DNA of 5,102 nt from an uncultured bacterium (GTDB lineage: Bacteria > Actinomycetota > Coriobacteriia > Coriobacteriales > Coriobacteriaceae): contig CAJMPF010000145.1 of the NCBI GenBank assembly GCA_905215195.1, positions 1-5,102 on the forward strand, given 5' to 3'. Of the stretch, positions 1-5,102 are shown piece by piece; the stretch's first letter is position 1, and each line of letters starts with the position of its first letter. The position numbers were made by a program, and so were the translations under genes. The notes beneath the pieces are model-generated. The model was not told the origin of the DNA. It saw only the letters and a program-made list of their open reading frames with translations, and ran no database searches.

Positions 1-1
1 G

Positions 2-775
2 ACGGGCTGCAGTGGCGGCGGCAAAGACCCCAAGGCCAACTTCGTTGGCAGCTGGGAACTCTCTGGTGGAACCGTGGATGGCGAAGAGCTGACCGATGAG
101 TACATGAAGATGCTCGAGGATTGGGGTGTCCACTGTGTTCTGATTCTCGATGAGGACGGTACAGGTGCCCTCGACCTGTTCCTTGAAGTCATGGACCTTA
201 AATGGGAGGCAAAGGACGCCACCACCGTAACCATCACCGCCGAAGACGAGTCGCATGACATGAAGCTCAAGGACGGCAAACTCATCCTCGAAGAAGATGA
301 CGGCAATCTTGTCTTTACCAAGTCCGACAAGGACCTGTCCGGTACGGTGAAGAAGGATCGCGAGGCGGCCGAGAAGGAAGAAGAGATCGATGAGGCCGTC
401 GAAGACGAAGATGTCCAGAGCGTCGAAATCTCCCCCGCCGTCACCGTCGCCGATGACGATCTGTGCACCATCACCATCACCGAGAAGTTCAAGGACGACT
501 GGGGCGACATCGGCTTTGTCGTCAACATCACCAACAAGAGCGACAAGGACCTGACCTTCTACGCCCCCACCGGCAAGACCAACGTCAACGGCACCATGAA
601 GGAAGCCTGGTTCTCGGCTCACCTGATGCCCGGCACCAACGCCACCGAAGAGTTCACCTTCTCGAACGGCACACTCGATAGCCTTGACGACCTCGTCAAC
701 ACGACCATCGGCATCGATGCCTACCTGACCGATTCCTACGAGGACGTCGCCTCCTACAGCGCAACCATCGCGTAA
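2..775 (+). CDS. Acidic secreted lipoprotein, 5'-truncated
   Basis: The reading frame is open from base 2, so the start codon and most of the signal peptide lie upstream of the window. The first visible residues are T-G-C-S-G-G-G. This fits the end of a lipobox, with Cys at 8-10 as the lipidated first residue of the mature protein, followed by a Gly/Ser tether. An internal GTG at 74 is not the real start, because it would discard the lipobox. Counting from base 2, residues about 10-108 have short alternating beta strands opening with FVGSWELSGG, like small lipocalin-type lipoprotein domains. Residues about 109-145 form a very acidic Glu/Asp/Lys linker. Residues about 146-257 look like an Ig-like beta-sandwich of the DUF4352/DUF5067 kind (VVNITNKSDKDLTFY, then a PGTNATEEF turn). 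The product is probably anchored on the outer face of the membrane. Its substrate or partner is unknown. It converges on the signalling operon. Lipoprotein status is fairly sure; the domain names are tentative. Confidence 0.85.
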   Translation, partial: TGCSGGGKDPKANFVGSWELSGGTVDGEELTDEYMKMLEDWGVHCVLILDEDGTGALDLFLEVMDLKWEAKDATTVTITAEDESHDMKLKDGKLILEEDDGNLVFTKSDKDLSGTVKKDREAAEKEEEIDEAVEDEDVQSVEISPAVTVADDDLCTITITEKFKDDWGDIGFVVNITNKSDKDLTFYAPTGKTNVNGTMKEAWFSAHLMPGTNATEEFTFSNGTLDSLDDLVNTTIGIDAYLTDSYEDVASYSATIA

Positions 776-792
776 CGGCAGACACCGATAGC

Positions 793-816
793 CGCGGATT
801 GGCGGACACATCCGCG
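793..816. repeat. Small inverted repeat in convergent intergenic region
   Basis: CGCGGAT at 793-799 is the exact reverse complement of ATCCGCG at 810-816, with a 10-nt loop. It lies just after the lipoprotein stop codon and upstream of the stronger hairpin at 828-858. It could be an accessory stem at the mRNA 3' end. A 7-bp stem in GC-rich DNA can also arise by chance. Confidence 0.35.
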
Positions 817-827
817 CACATGCCAGA

Positions 828-858
828 CGGGGCCGCAGGAGATAATCCTGCGGCCCCG
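828..858. terminator. Strong GC-rich hairpin, likely bidirectional terminator
   Basis: A perfect 13-bp stem pairs 828-840 (CGGGGCCGCAGGA) with 846-858, around the loop GATAA. It lies between two convergent genes, 53 bp after the lipoprotein stop and 28 bp from the response-regulator stop, which is the usual place for a shared terminator. Downstream on the plus strand there is only CCGCTTTATG, a poor T-tract, and the minus-strand side has no T-run. It may therefore work mainly by RNA structure or mRNA 3'-end protection rather than as a classic intrinsic terminator. Confidence 0.7.
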
Positions 859-885
859 CCGCTTTATGCCGATGCGTAACGAGCG

Positions 886-1506
886 TTAGCGCTCCATGTT
901 GGGAACGATGCTGCCCTCCGTTACTGCGCGCACGGCCAAGCGCATGATGTTGTCGTAGCCGGTCTTATTGAGAATCTCCGAGATGCGGCGTTTGATGGTG
1001 CCCTCGCTCATAAACAGCTCGGCCGCGATCTCGCGGCGGCTTTTACCCTCGCAGGCAAGGCGCAAGATCGACAGCTCGACATCGTCGAGGGCCGCCGTGC
1101 CCGAGAAGATGCTCTCGGGCGGCTTGGGAAACGTGCAGTAACCCGCCAACGTGGAGCGCATCACGGCGAAAAGCTCGTCGATACCGACGTTCTTGTACAC
1201 AAAGCTGTCGACGCCCGCCTCGCGCGCCTGGTCCACAAAGGTGATTTCGGGCATACCCGTCATGATAATGACGCGGCACTCGGGCAGTTGTTCTTTGATG
1301 CGCGCCGCCGCCACGATGCCGTTGGAATCATGCTCGGTGCATACGTCCATCAGTATCATGTCCGGGCGCTCCTTAAGCACAACGTCCAAGGCATCCGAGG
1401 CGTCGGCGATCGCGGCAACAACCGTCATGTCGGGCTGGTCACCGACGGAGCGCGCGAGGCTCTCGCGCAAGATAGCCTGGTCTTCGACGATTAACACGCG
1501 AATCAT
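886..1506 (-). CDS. NarL/LuxR-family response regulator
   Basis: This 206-residue cytoplasmic transcription regulator has the usual length for the NarL family. The receiver domain spans residues 1-120, with acidic pocket Glu8/Asp9, phospho-acceptor Asp54 (in MILMDVCTEHD), switch Thr83 (in MTG) and Lys105 (in VYKN). A LuxR-type HTH covers about 138-197, with LRLACEGKSRREIAAELF followed by the recognition helix MSEGTIKRRISEIL. It is the last gene of a three-gene operon. Its ATG overlaps the TGA of the kinase gene (ATGA, 1503-1506) and has a good Shine-Dalgarno 6 nt upstream. The expected role is to accept phosphate from the adjacent kinase and then bind target promoters as a dimer. All receiver residues needed for phosphorylation are present. 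No target operator can be identified. Family assignment is very secure; the regulon is unknown. Confidence 0.97.
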   Translation of the reverse strand: MIRVLIVEDQAILRESLARSVGDQPDMTVVAAIADASDALDVVLKERPDMILMDVCTEHDSNGIVAAARIKEQLPECRVIIMTGMPEITFVDQAREAGVDSFVYKNVGIDELFAVMRSTLAGYCTFPKPPESIFSGTAALDDVELSILRLACEGKSRREIAAELFMSEGTIKRRISEILNKTGYDNIMRLAVRAVTEGSIVPNMER

Positions 1507-3002
1507 AAACTTCTCCTTTGGACCGTGGCGCTGGAGGCGAGCGGGATGGACACCGTAAGCGTGAAGGGCGGGGCGGTGTGGACTTCCAGGCTGCCGCCCA
1601 GATTCTGTGCGACATGCCTCATACCTGGGATACCCGTTCCCTCGCGATACGATACGGGTGCAGGCGCGCCGTCGTTAGAAACGACCATCCGCGCGACAGC
1701 GCCGTCTTCTGTCCCCTCCTGCCACAGGCGCACATGGACCTGATGGGCCTGTGCATGCTTGGTGGCATTGGTCGAGGCTTCGCGGATAATCTGCAAAAAT
1801 GCTGCGGCGACACGCGCGTCGTTTGGCAGCTCGCCCTCCACATCGATCTGCACGCTCACCAGGCCAAAGGCATGGACGATATCTCCCAGTTGCTCTGCCG
1901 GTTCGGTGTCGCCCCCGCTGCGCAGATCGGCAGCGATTGAGCGCAGCAGCGGGTCGATCTGCTCGAGTGACTCGTCATCCAGGCGCCCCTCCTCCAGATA
2001 ACGATGGAGGATGGACAGGCGCTGCCCGATCACGTCGTGCACGCGGGCGCGCATACGCAGATAGGCCGCATTGTCAGCAACTTTTTTGACTTCTTCGATC
2101 TGGGCTTGGAGCTCTTGGCCCGCAAGCTCAAGCAGGTGGTTGGCTTGCGCCAGGCGATCATGAGCATGCGCATACTCTGTTACATCCAGGCCGATAATGC
2201 GCTCGAAGAGGCGGCCCGAAACCATAACGTCATCGTGCACAAACAAGCGAATCTCGGCGGGAGAAACCTCGACCACCGCCCGCGCCTCACCAAAGCGGTC
2301 CAGATTAATCCGCACGCGGTTCTGGCTGCTTTCGGGCATTTGCATGCTGAGTTTGCGCAGGTCGTTCCATGTACCGCTCATATCGCCTAGGTCGGTGGGC
2401 ATATGAAGTTCCACCAGGTTTTTGCGCATGCAGCGGTTCATAAGCAGCGGACGGCCCCTCGGGTCTAAATACAGGATGCCCACGGGAATCACGTTGATGG
2501 TTTCGATCGTCGAGAACGCGGTGATATCCTCCTGACGGTTGCGAACGTCCATCAAGAGCGCCGCGATGGAGCGGAACAGGAAAAACGCTCCCTCTGCGAT
2601 AAGGACCGTGGTCCACGCCGAGCCCATGGCAAAAACCACCGGCGGTGTAACGGCGACAACAAGCAGCAGCTCGACCAGCATGACGGGGCGACGATAGCGC
2701 ACCATAAGCACCACGCCATAGGCAAAGATTGCGGCATTGGTCCACAACGCTCCGCCCATTGCCCTGGCGCAAACGTCAAGCGGCGCCACCAGATATGAGC
2801 CAGACGACGCGAACAAGATGAGCGCCGAAATAACTAGGTGAAGCACAAGGCTCGCCTCGTAGGCACAAATCACCTTACGGTTATAGGACAAGCGGCGCGA
2901 TGCGATGAGCGGGACGTGGATCGTCTGCAGACACGCAGCCAGGGCAAAGACAACATCGAGCGCAACGATTTGGGGAAGGATGAGCGAAATCTGCATCGTC
3001 AC
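1503..3002 (-). CDS. Membrane sensor histidine kinase, HisKA_3/NarL-partner type
   Basis: This 499-residue protein is the likely kinase for the downstream regulator. About five hydrophobic helices lie at roughly 5-30, 44-66, 84-102, 106-126 and 129-151, placing the remainder in the cytoplasm. A PAS-like region covers about 165-270 (TINVIPVGILYLDPRGRPLLMN), followed by an amphipathic linker (275-318). The dimerisation helix carries RARVHDVIGQRL with phospho-acceptor His322. The ATPase domain has an N box, REASTNATKHA (Glu408, Asn412), a G1 box read as VSNDGAP (443-447), and a G2 box, GTGIPGMRHVAQNLGG. The G1 box has Asn where the classical Asp is expected. GTG at 3002 is chosen as the start because it gives a 4-bp GTGA overlap with the upstream stop and a GAGGG 7 nt upstream; an ATG two codons in is the alternative. 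It is the middle gene of the operon. The sensed signal is unknown. Confidence 0.95.
   Translation of the reverse strand: MTMQISLILPQIVALDVVFALAACLQTIHVPLIASRRLSYNRKVICAYEASLVLHLVISALILFASSGSYLVAPLDVCARAMGGALWTNAAIFAYGVVLMVRYRRPVMLVELLLVVAVTPPVVFAMGSAWTTVLIAEGAFFLFRSIAALLMDVRNRQEDITAFSTIETINVIPVGILYLDPRGRPLLMNRCMRKNLVELHMPTDLGDMSGTWNDLRKLSMQMPESSQNRVRINLDRFGEARAVVEVSPAEIRLFVHDDVMVSGRLFERIIGLDVTEYAHAHDRLAQANHLLELAGQELQAQIEEVKKVADNAAYLRMRARVHDVIGQRLSILHRYLEEGRLDDESLEQIDPLLRSIAADLRSGGDTEPAEQLGDIVHAFGLVSVQIDVEGELPNDARVAAAFLQIIREASTNATKHAQAHQVHVRLWQEGTEDGAVARMVVSNDGAPAPVSYREGTGIPGMRHVAQNLGGSLEVHTAPPFTLTVSIPLASSATVQRRSL
1513..1519 (-). promoter_or_regulatory. Ribosome binding site of the response-regulator gene
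   Basis: The minus strand reads AAAGGAG, then six bases, then the ATG at 1506. This strong Shine-Dalgarno lies within the last codons of the kinase gene (encoding part of RRSL). It fixes the regulator's start and indicates efficient translation in addition to coupling through the ATGA overlap. Confidence 0.8.
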
Positions 3003-4798
3003 TCACCCGCCCTCGGCATCAAGACGATCATGCGCAGCTGGCCGGGCTCGCCCTCAAGGCGGTATGCCACGTTGCGCTCTTGCAGAGCGCTTTCGAGCTC
3101 TTGCGCGGCAGGTGTCTGCGAAAGATCTGCATCATCGTTGGAAAAAAGCGCGGCACGCAGCTCGACACTGCATCGGTCATGATCGCCCAAGTGATACATA
3201 AGCGCCGGACGGTCGGTGGTGTAGGCAAAAAACGCAAAGTCATACACGCAGTCGTACAGGGCGCTTACCGTACTGGCGTGCATCGGGCGCCGTATGGCGA
3301 TAATCGAGGCACAATCGATATCGATGGTGCGCAGGTCGCTTGCGAGCTCGTTAGCAATGAGCTGAATGCGGTCGCGATCAAAACCGCTCTCCCCGTGCTG
3401 TGCCAACGTGAGCGACCCTTTGCGCTTGCAATAGGCGACGAGCATCTTGGCGCGCTGCAGCATGCGGTAACGCTCGTGCGAAGACGCCTCGTCCGTCAAC
3501 GGCGGCAGCGAGCTCAGCAGGTCGTACATTCCTTCGAGCGCGCGGGCAAGCGCCTGGTCCACGTCTTGGACCAGCAAGGTCTCGGCCTCTTGATCTGCCA
3601 GGTGCGTCTTAAGGTCGTAGTCGGCAGCGAGCAGCTCGTTTTGACGCTGCAGCTCCATGCGACGATGTGCCAATTCACGGTTAAGCTCGTTGAGATCCGA
3701 CACGTCTTGGGCAAGCAGGGCCGATCCGCCCAGCAGTGGAAAGGCACGGTACATCACATCGGGATCGGACGCCACGGCAAAGGCATGGGCGCGGCCGTGC
3801 GCCTGGGTCCGCAACTCCTCGCGCACGCCTACCGGCATTGGCTTTGACACTGGCGTGGCATAGACTTCCTGCAGGTCGCGCGTTAGAACTTTGAGGTCAA
3901 GCGGCAAGGTGTCGAAAATGCCGGCGATGTCGTGATATGACGGAATGACACCGCAATCGAGACAGATTTCCATCGCCGCCACGCACAAGACGCAATAGAT
4001 GAGCGAGAAGTTGAGCCTCCATGCCCAGGGCACACGCAACGCATATGAGATGGCAAAGAACGCGCCGCCCAGCAGCACGAGCGCCGCCGTGCCCGAGAAA
4101 CGTTGAATGCGAAAGGACGAGGACCGGCCCACCAGGATAAAAAAGGCCACAAAGTTAAAGGCCGTCCACACGAGGACGGCGAAATAACCCCAGCCGTACG
4201 TGTAATCGTTGCTCCAGGTGTCGCTTGTACGGTCAAAGTGGAAGACCTGCTGGTGAAAATCGTTGGTGAGCACAAATCCGATAAGCAGGATAGCCACAAT
4301 CCACAGCGCAGCGCAGTAGCGGCGACCCAGGCGGTGTTGCTCCAGGCCCGCAAGGCGCAAACCACACAACTGGTAGAGCAGCGGAATGAGTGTCATGGGC
4401 ACGTAGTACAGGTACCACAGCACGGTGGCATAGAACGGCGTGAACGACTTGTACTTGAGAATGACTTCGATCATCCACAGGGCGCAGATGGTGGCGATGG
4501 CAACAAGACGGCGGCGCAACACATAGTCCAAACAGCGCAGATAGACCGATACGCCCCAGATCGAAAATGCAATTGCGGCAACAAGCAACGGCAGAGAGCT
4601 CGAATAGACGAGCGCATCCACGACCTCTTCGGACACCTCGCTATAGGCGGGCACGGCGTTAGAAAGTTTGGGGTCGAAGGCGAACAGCGCCGGCAAGACT
4701 GCCAAAAGCATGAGGAACATCGCGGTGATGACACCGGCGATAGCAAAGACGCGGTGGCGGTACACCTGATGTGTTATGCCAACAAGGAATCGCGGCAT
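2999..4798 (-). CDS. Eight-TM sensor protein with degenerate histidine-kinase core
   Basis: The protein has 599 residues from the ATG at 4798. Eight hydrophobic segments lie near 18-40, 69-88, 97-115, 123-145, 162-178, 204-224, 237-255 and 262-280. The motif LTNDFHQQVFHF (about 177-188), followed by YTYGWGYF, resembles the HisKA_7TM sensory domain of Gram-positive kinases. A PAS-like stretch (about 287-365) and a coiled coil (about 366-411) follow. The last 190 residues keep the outline of a kinase core: helices at 412-459, IQLIANELASDL, and a final strand QLRMIVLMP. However, no H-box histidine is recognisable, the N-box position reads ALYDCVYDFAFFAYTTD, and no G1 or G2 glycine boxes are seen. 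It is therefore probably catalytically inactive and may partner the downstream kinase, with which it shares a 4-bp overlap. An in-frame ATG at 4882 would add 28 residues. I prefer 4798 because four of the five Arg codons in that extension are CGA or AGG, whereas the sampled body codons are CGC/CGT. Neither start has a strong ribosome site. Confidence 0.88.
   Translation of the reverse strand: MPRFLVGITHQVYRHRVFAIAGVITAMFLMLLAVLPALFAFDPKLSNAVPAYSEVSEEVVDALVYSSSLPLLVAAIAFSIWGVSVYLRCLDYVLRRRLVAIATICALWMIEVILKYKSFTPFYATVLWYLYYVPMTLIPLLYQLCGLRLAGLEQHRLGRRYCAALWIVAILLIGFVLTNDFHQQVFHFDRTSDTWSNDYTYGWGYFAVLVWTAFNFVAFFILVGRSSSFRIQRFSGTAALVLLGGAFFAISYALRVPWAWRLNFSLIYCVLCVAAMEICLDCGVIPSYHDIAGIFDTLPLDLKVLTRDLQEVYATPVSKPMPVGVREELRTQAHGRAHAFAVASDPDVMYRAFPLLGGSALLAQDVSDLNELNRELAHRRMELQRQNELLAADYDLKTHLADQEAETLLVQDVDQALARALEGMYDLLSSLPPLTDEASSHERYRMLQRAKMLVAYCKRKGSLTLAQHGESGFDRDRIQLIANELASDLRTIDIDCASIIAIRRPMHASTVSALYDCVYDFAFFAYTTDRPALMYHLGDHDRCSVELRAALFSNDDADLSQTPAAQELESALQERNVAYRLEGEPGQLRMIVLMPRAGE
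3010..3014 (-). promoter_or_regulatory. Ribosome binding site supporting a GTG start
   Basis: The minus strand has GAGGG followed by 7 nt and then GTG at 3002. The in-frame ATG at 2996 would lie 13 nt away, which is too far for good spacing. This is the reason for preferring the GTG start of the histidine kinase gene. Confidence 0.5.
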
Positions 4799-4821
4799 GG
4801 CGAAGAGCCTGCCGCCCCTGG

Positions 4822-4842
4822 GATCCGCCACGGGTGCGGATC
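4822..4842. repeat. Perfect inverted repeat in putative operon leader
   Basis: GATCCGC at 4822-4828 is the exact reverse complement of GCGGATC at 4836-4842, with a 7-nt spacer. It lies between the two candidate start codons (4882 and 4798) of the sensor gene. If 4798 is the start, it would form a hairpin in the 5' leader ending 23 nt before the ATG, or an operator-like dyad. It could also be a chance repeat within coding sequence if the upstream ATG is used. Confidence 0.45.
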
Positions 4843-4891
4843 GGGCGGCCGCGTTGCCGATATGTCGCTCGCGGGTACCCATAGTGCTTTT

Positions 4892-4897
4892 AGTGTA
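4892..4897 (-). promoter_or_regulatory. Possible -10 element of the signalling operon
   Basis: The minus strand reads TACACT, matching four of the six TATAAT positions, followed by AAAAGCACT. A transcript would begin at about 4884-4886. No convincing -35 box is found 15-18 bp upstream (the region reads CCGCTTTTTC). This is a weak candidate offered because the operon needs a promoter in this gap. Confidence 0.3.
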
Positions 4898-4941
4898 CCG
4901 ACAGATGGGTCGAAAAAGCGGGGCGCATGTCCCAAAATCCG

Positions 4942-4976
4942 CAGACGGCAAGGCGCCCGGCAGCCTCCCCCGTCTG
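4942..4976. repeat. Interrupted inverted repeat, possible terminator or operator
   Basis: CAGACGG at 4942-4948 pairs with CCGTCTG at 4970-4976. A nested AGGC/GCCT pair (4951-4954 with 4963-4966) could extend the structure. Read on the minus strand, the hairpin is followed by CGGATTTTGGG, a short T4 run, so it may be a weak terminator for the gene ending at 5052. It could instead be a regulatory dyad upstream of the operon. Confidence 0.45.
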
Positions 4977-4998
4977 GCACTTCCCGATATCCGCCCGC

Positions 4999-5043
4999 CC
5001 CAAACCACCGCAAAGGGGACAGGCACCTTTGTGGTGGTTTGGG
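4999..5043. repeat. Long intergenic hairpin, REP-like element or terminator
   Basis: An 18-bp stem pairs 4999-5016 with 5026-5043, perfect except for one G-U pair (5010 with 5032). The stem sequence is CCCAAACCACC followed by GCAAAGG, and the loop is GGACAGGCA. It begins 8 nt past the stop codon of the minus-strand gene at 5052, a typical place for a terminator or 3'-end stabiliser, but no T-run follows on the minus strand. The arrangement (long palindrome, GGGGACAGGCACC around the loop, intergenic) looks like a dispersed REP-type repeat. Only one copy is present here, so the repeat status is an inference. Confidence 0.7.
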
Positions 5044-5051
5044 ACGATGCG

Positions 5052-5102
5052 CTAGTCCACGGTGATGTCGATATTTTTGCCGATGAGGCCTACGTAGCCG
5101 CC
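5052..5102 (-). CDS. C-terminal end of an unidentified protein
   Basis: Reading the minus strand from the window edge gives 16 codons, GGYVGLIGKNIDITVD, and then TAG at 5052-5054. The hairpin at 4999-5043 directly downstream supports a real gene end. The tail is too short to assign a family, and the rest of the gene lies beyond the window. It runs in the same direction as the signalling operon but is separated from it by about 250 bp of structured DNA, so it is probably a separate transcription unit. Confidence 0.55.
   Translation of the reverse strand, partial: GGYVGLIGKNIDITVD

Noticed and set aside
463..681. Frame beginning Met-His-His-His-His-His, looking like a His tag
   Set aside because: It arises from a repeated ACCATC run that in the true frame encodes alternating Thr-Ile in a beta strand of the lipoprotein. 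It is not a tag or a separate gene.
881..894. Small inverted repeat GAGCG-TTAG-CGCTC over the response-regulator stop codon
   Set aside because: The stem is only 5 bp with a 4-nt loop and overlaps coding sequence. It is too weak to call a terminator beside the 13-bp hairpin nearby.
1151..2390. Several plus-strand open frames opposite the kinase and regulator genes
   Set aside because: All are out-of-frame shadows of two genes with unmistakable catalytic motifs on the minus strand.
3080..3847. 255-residue open frame on the plus strand
   Set aside because: It is antisense to the C-terminal part of the sensor gene, has no ribosome site or recognisable motif, and is the kind of shadow frame expected in GC-rich DNA.
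4799..5026. N-terminal extension of the sensor gene to a GTG at 5026
   Set aside because: It would start inside the stem of the 4999-5043 hairpin and run through both other dyads. The extra residues show no domain, and the membrane protein has a natural start near its first TM helix.
4103..5065. 320-residue open frame on the plus strand
   Set aside because: It is antisense to the sensor gene and crosses the intergenic region. The translation is low in hydrophobic order, rich in His/Arg/Gln and has no domain, while the opposite strand encodes clear TM helices.
1..5102. Search for tRNA, rRNA, CRISPR arrays, insertion sequences and phage genes
   Set aside because: No direct-repeat array, tRNA-like cloverleaf, transposase motif or other mobile-gene signature was seen; the only element of possible mobile origin is the hairpin at 4999-5043.

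Overview
The window looks like chromosomal DNA from a high-GC, host-associated Gram-positive bacterium. The best guess is a Coriobacteriia member of the Collinsella type. That guess rests on the GC-rich codon use, the style of the two-component genes, and an intergenic hairpin carrying a GGGGACAGGCACC loop. It is an inference, not a database result.

Layout: (1) 2-775, plus strand, is the 3' part of a gene for an acidic secreted lipoprotein, whose lipobox cysteine is visible at the very edge of the window. (2) 776-885 is a short convergent intergenic region with a strong GC-rich hairpin (828-858), probably a shared terminator. (3) 886-4798, minus strand, is a tightly packed three-gene signalling operon. 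In transcription order it encodes an 8-TM sensor-like protein with a degenerate histidine-kinase tail, a 5-TM sensor histidine kinase with its key motifs intact, and a NarL/LuxR-type response regulator. Both junctions are 4-bp start/stop overlaps (GTGA and ATGA), so translation is probably coupled. (4) 4799-5051 is a structured intergenic region with three separate inverted repeats and a possible weak promoter for the operon. (5) 5052-5102, minus strand, is the last 16 codons of another gene.

How the genes may work together: the 5-TM kinase (His322) should phosphorylate the regulator (Asp54), which then binds DNA through its C-terminal HTH. The first protein keeps a membrane domain of the 7TM histidine-kinase type and the outline of a kinase core, but lacks a recognisable phospho-acceptor His and ATP-binding boxes. 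It may act as a signal-sensing pseudokinase that modulates the second protein. That three-part arrangement is the most interesting point here. The target genes, the signal and any link to the convergent lipoprotein gene cannot be read from this window.
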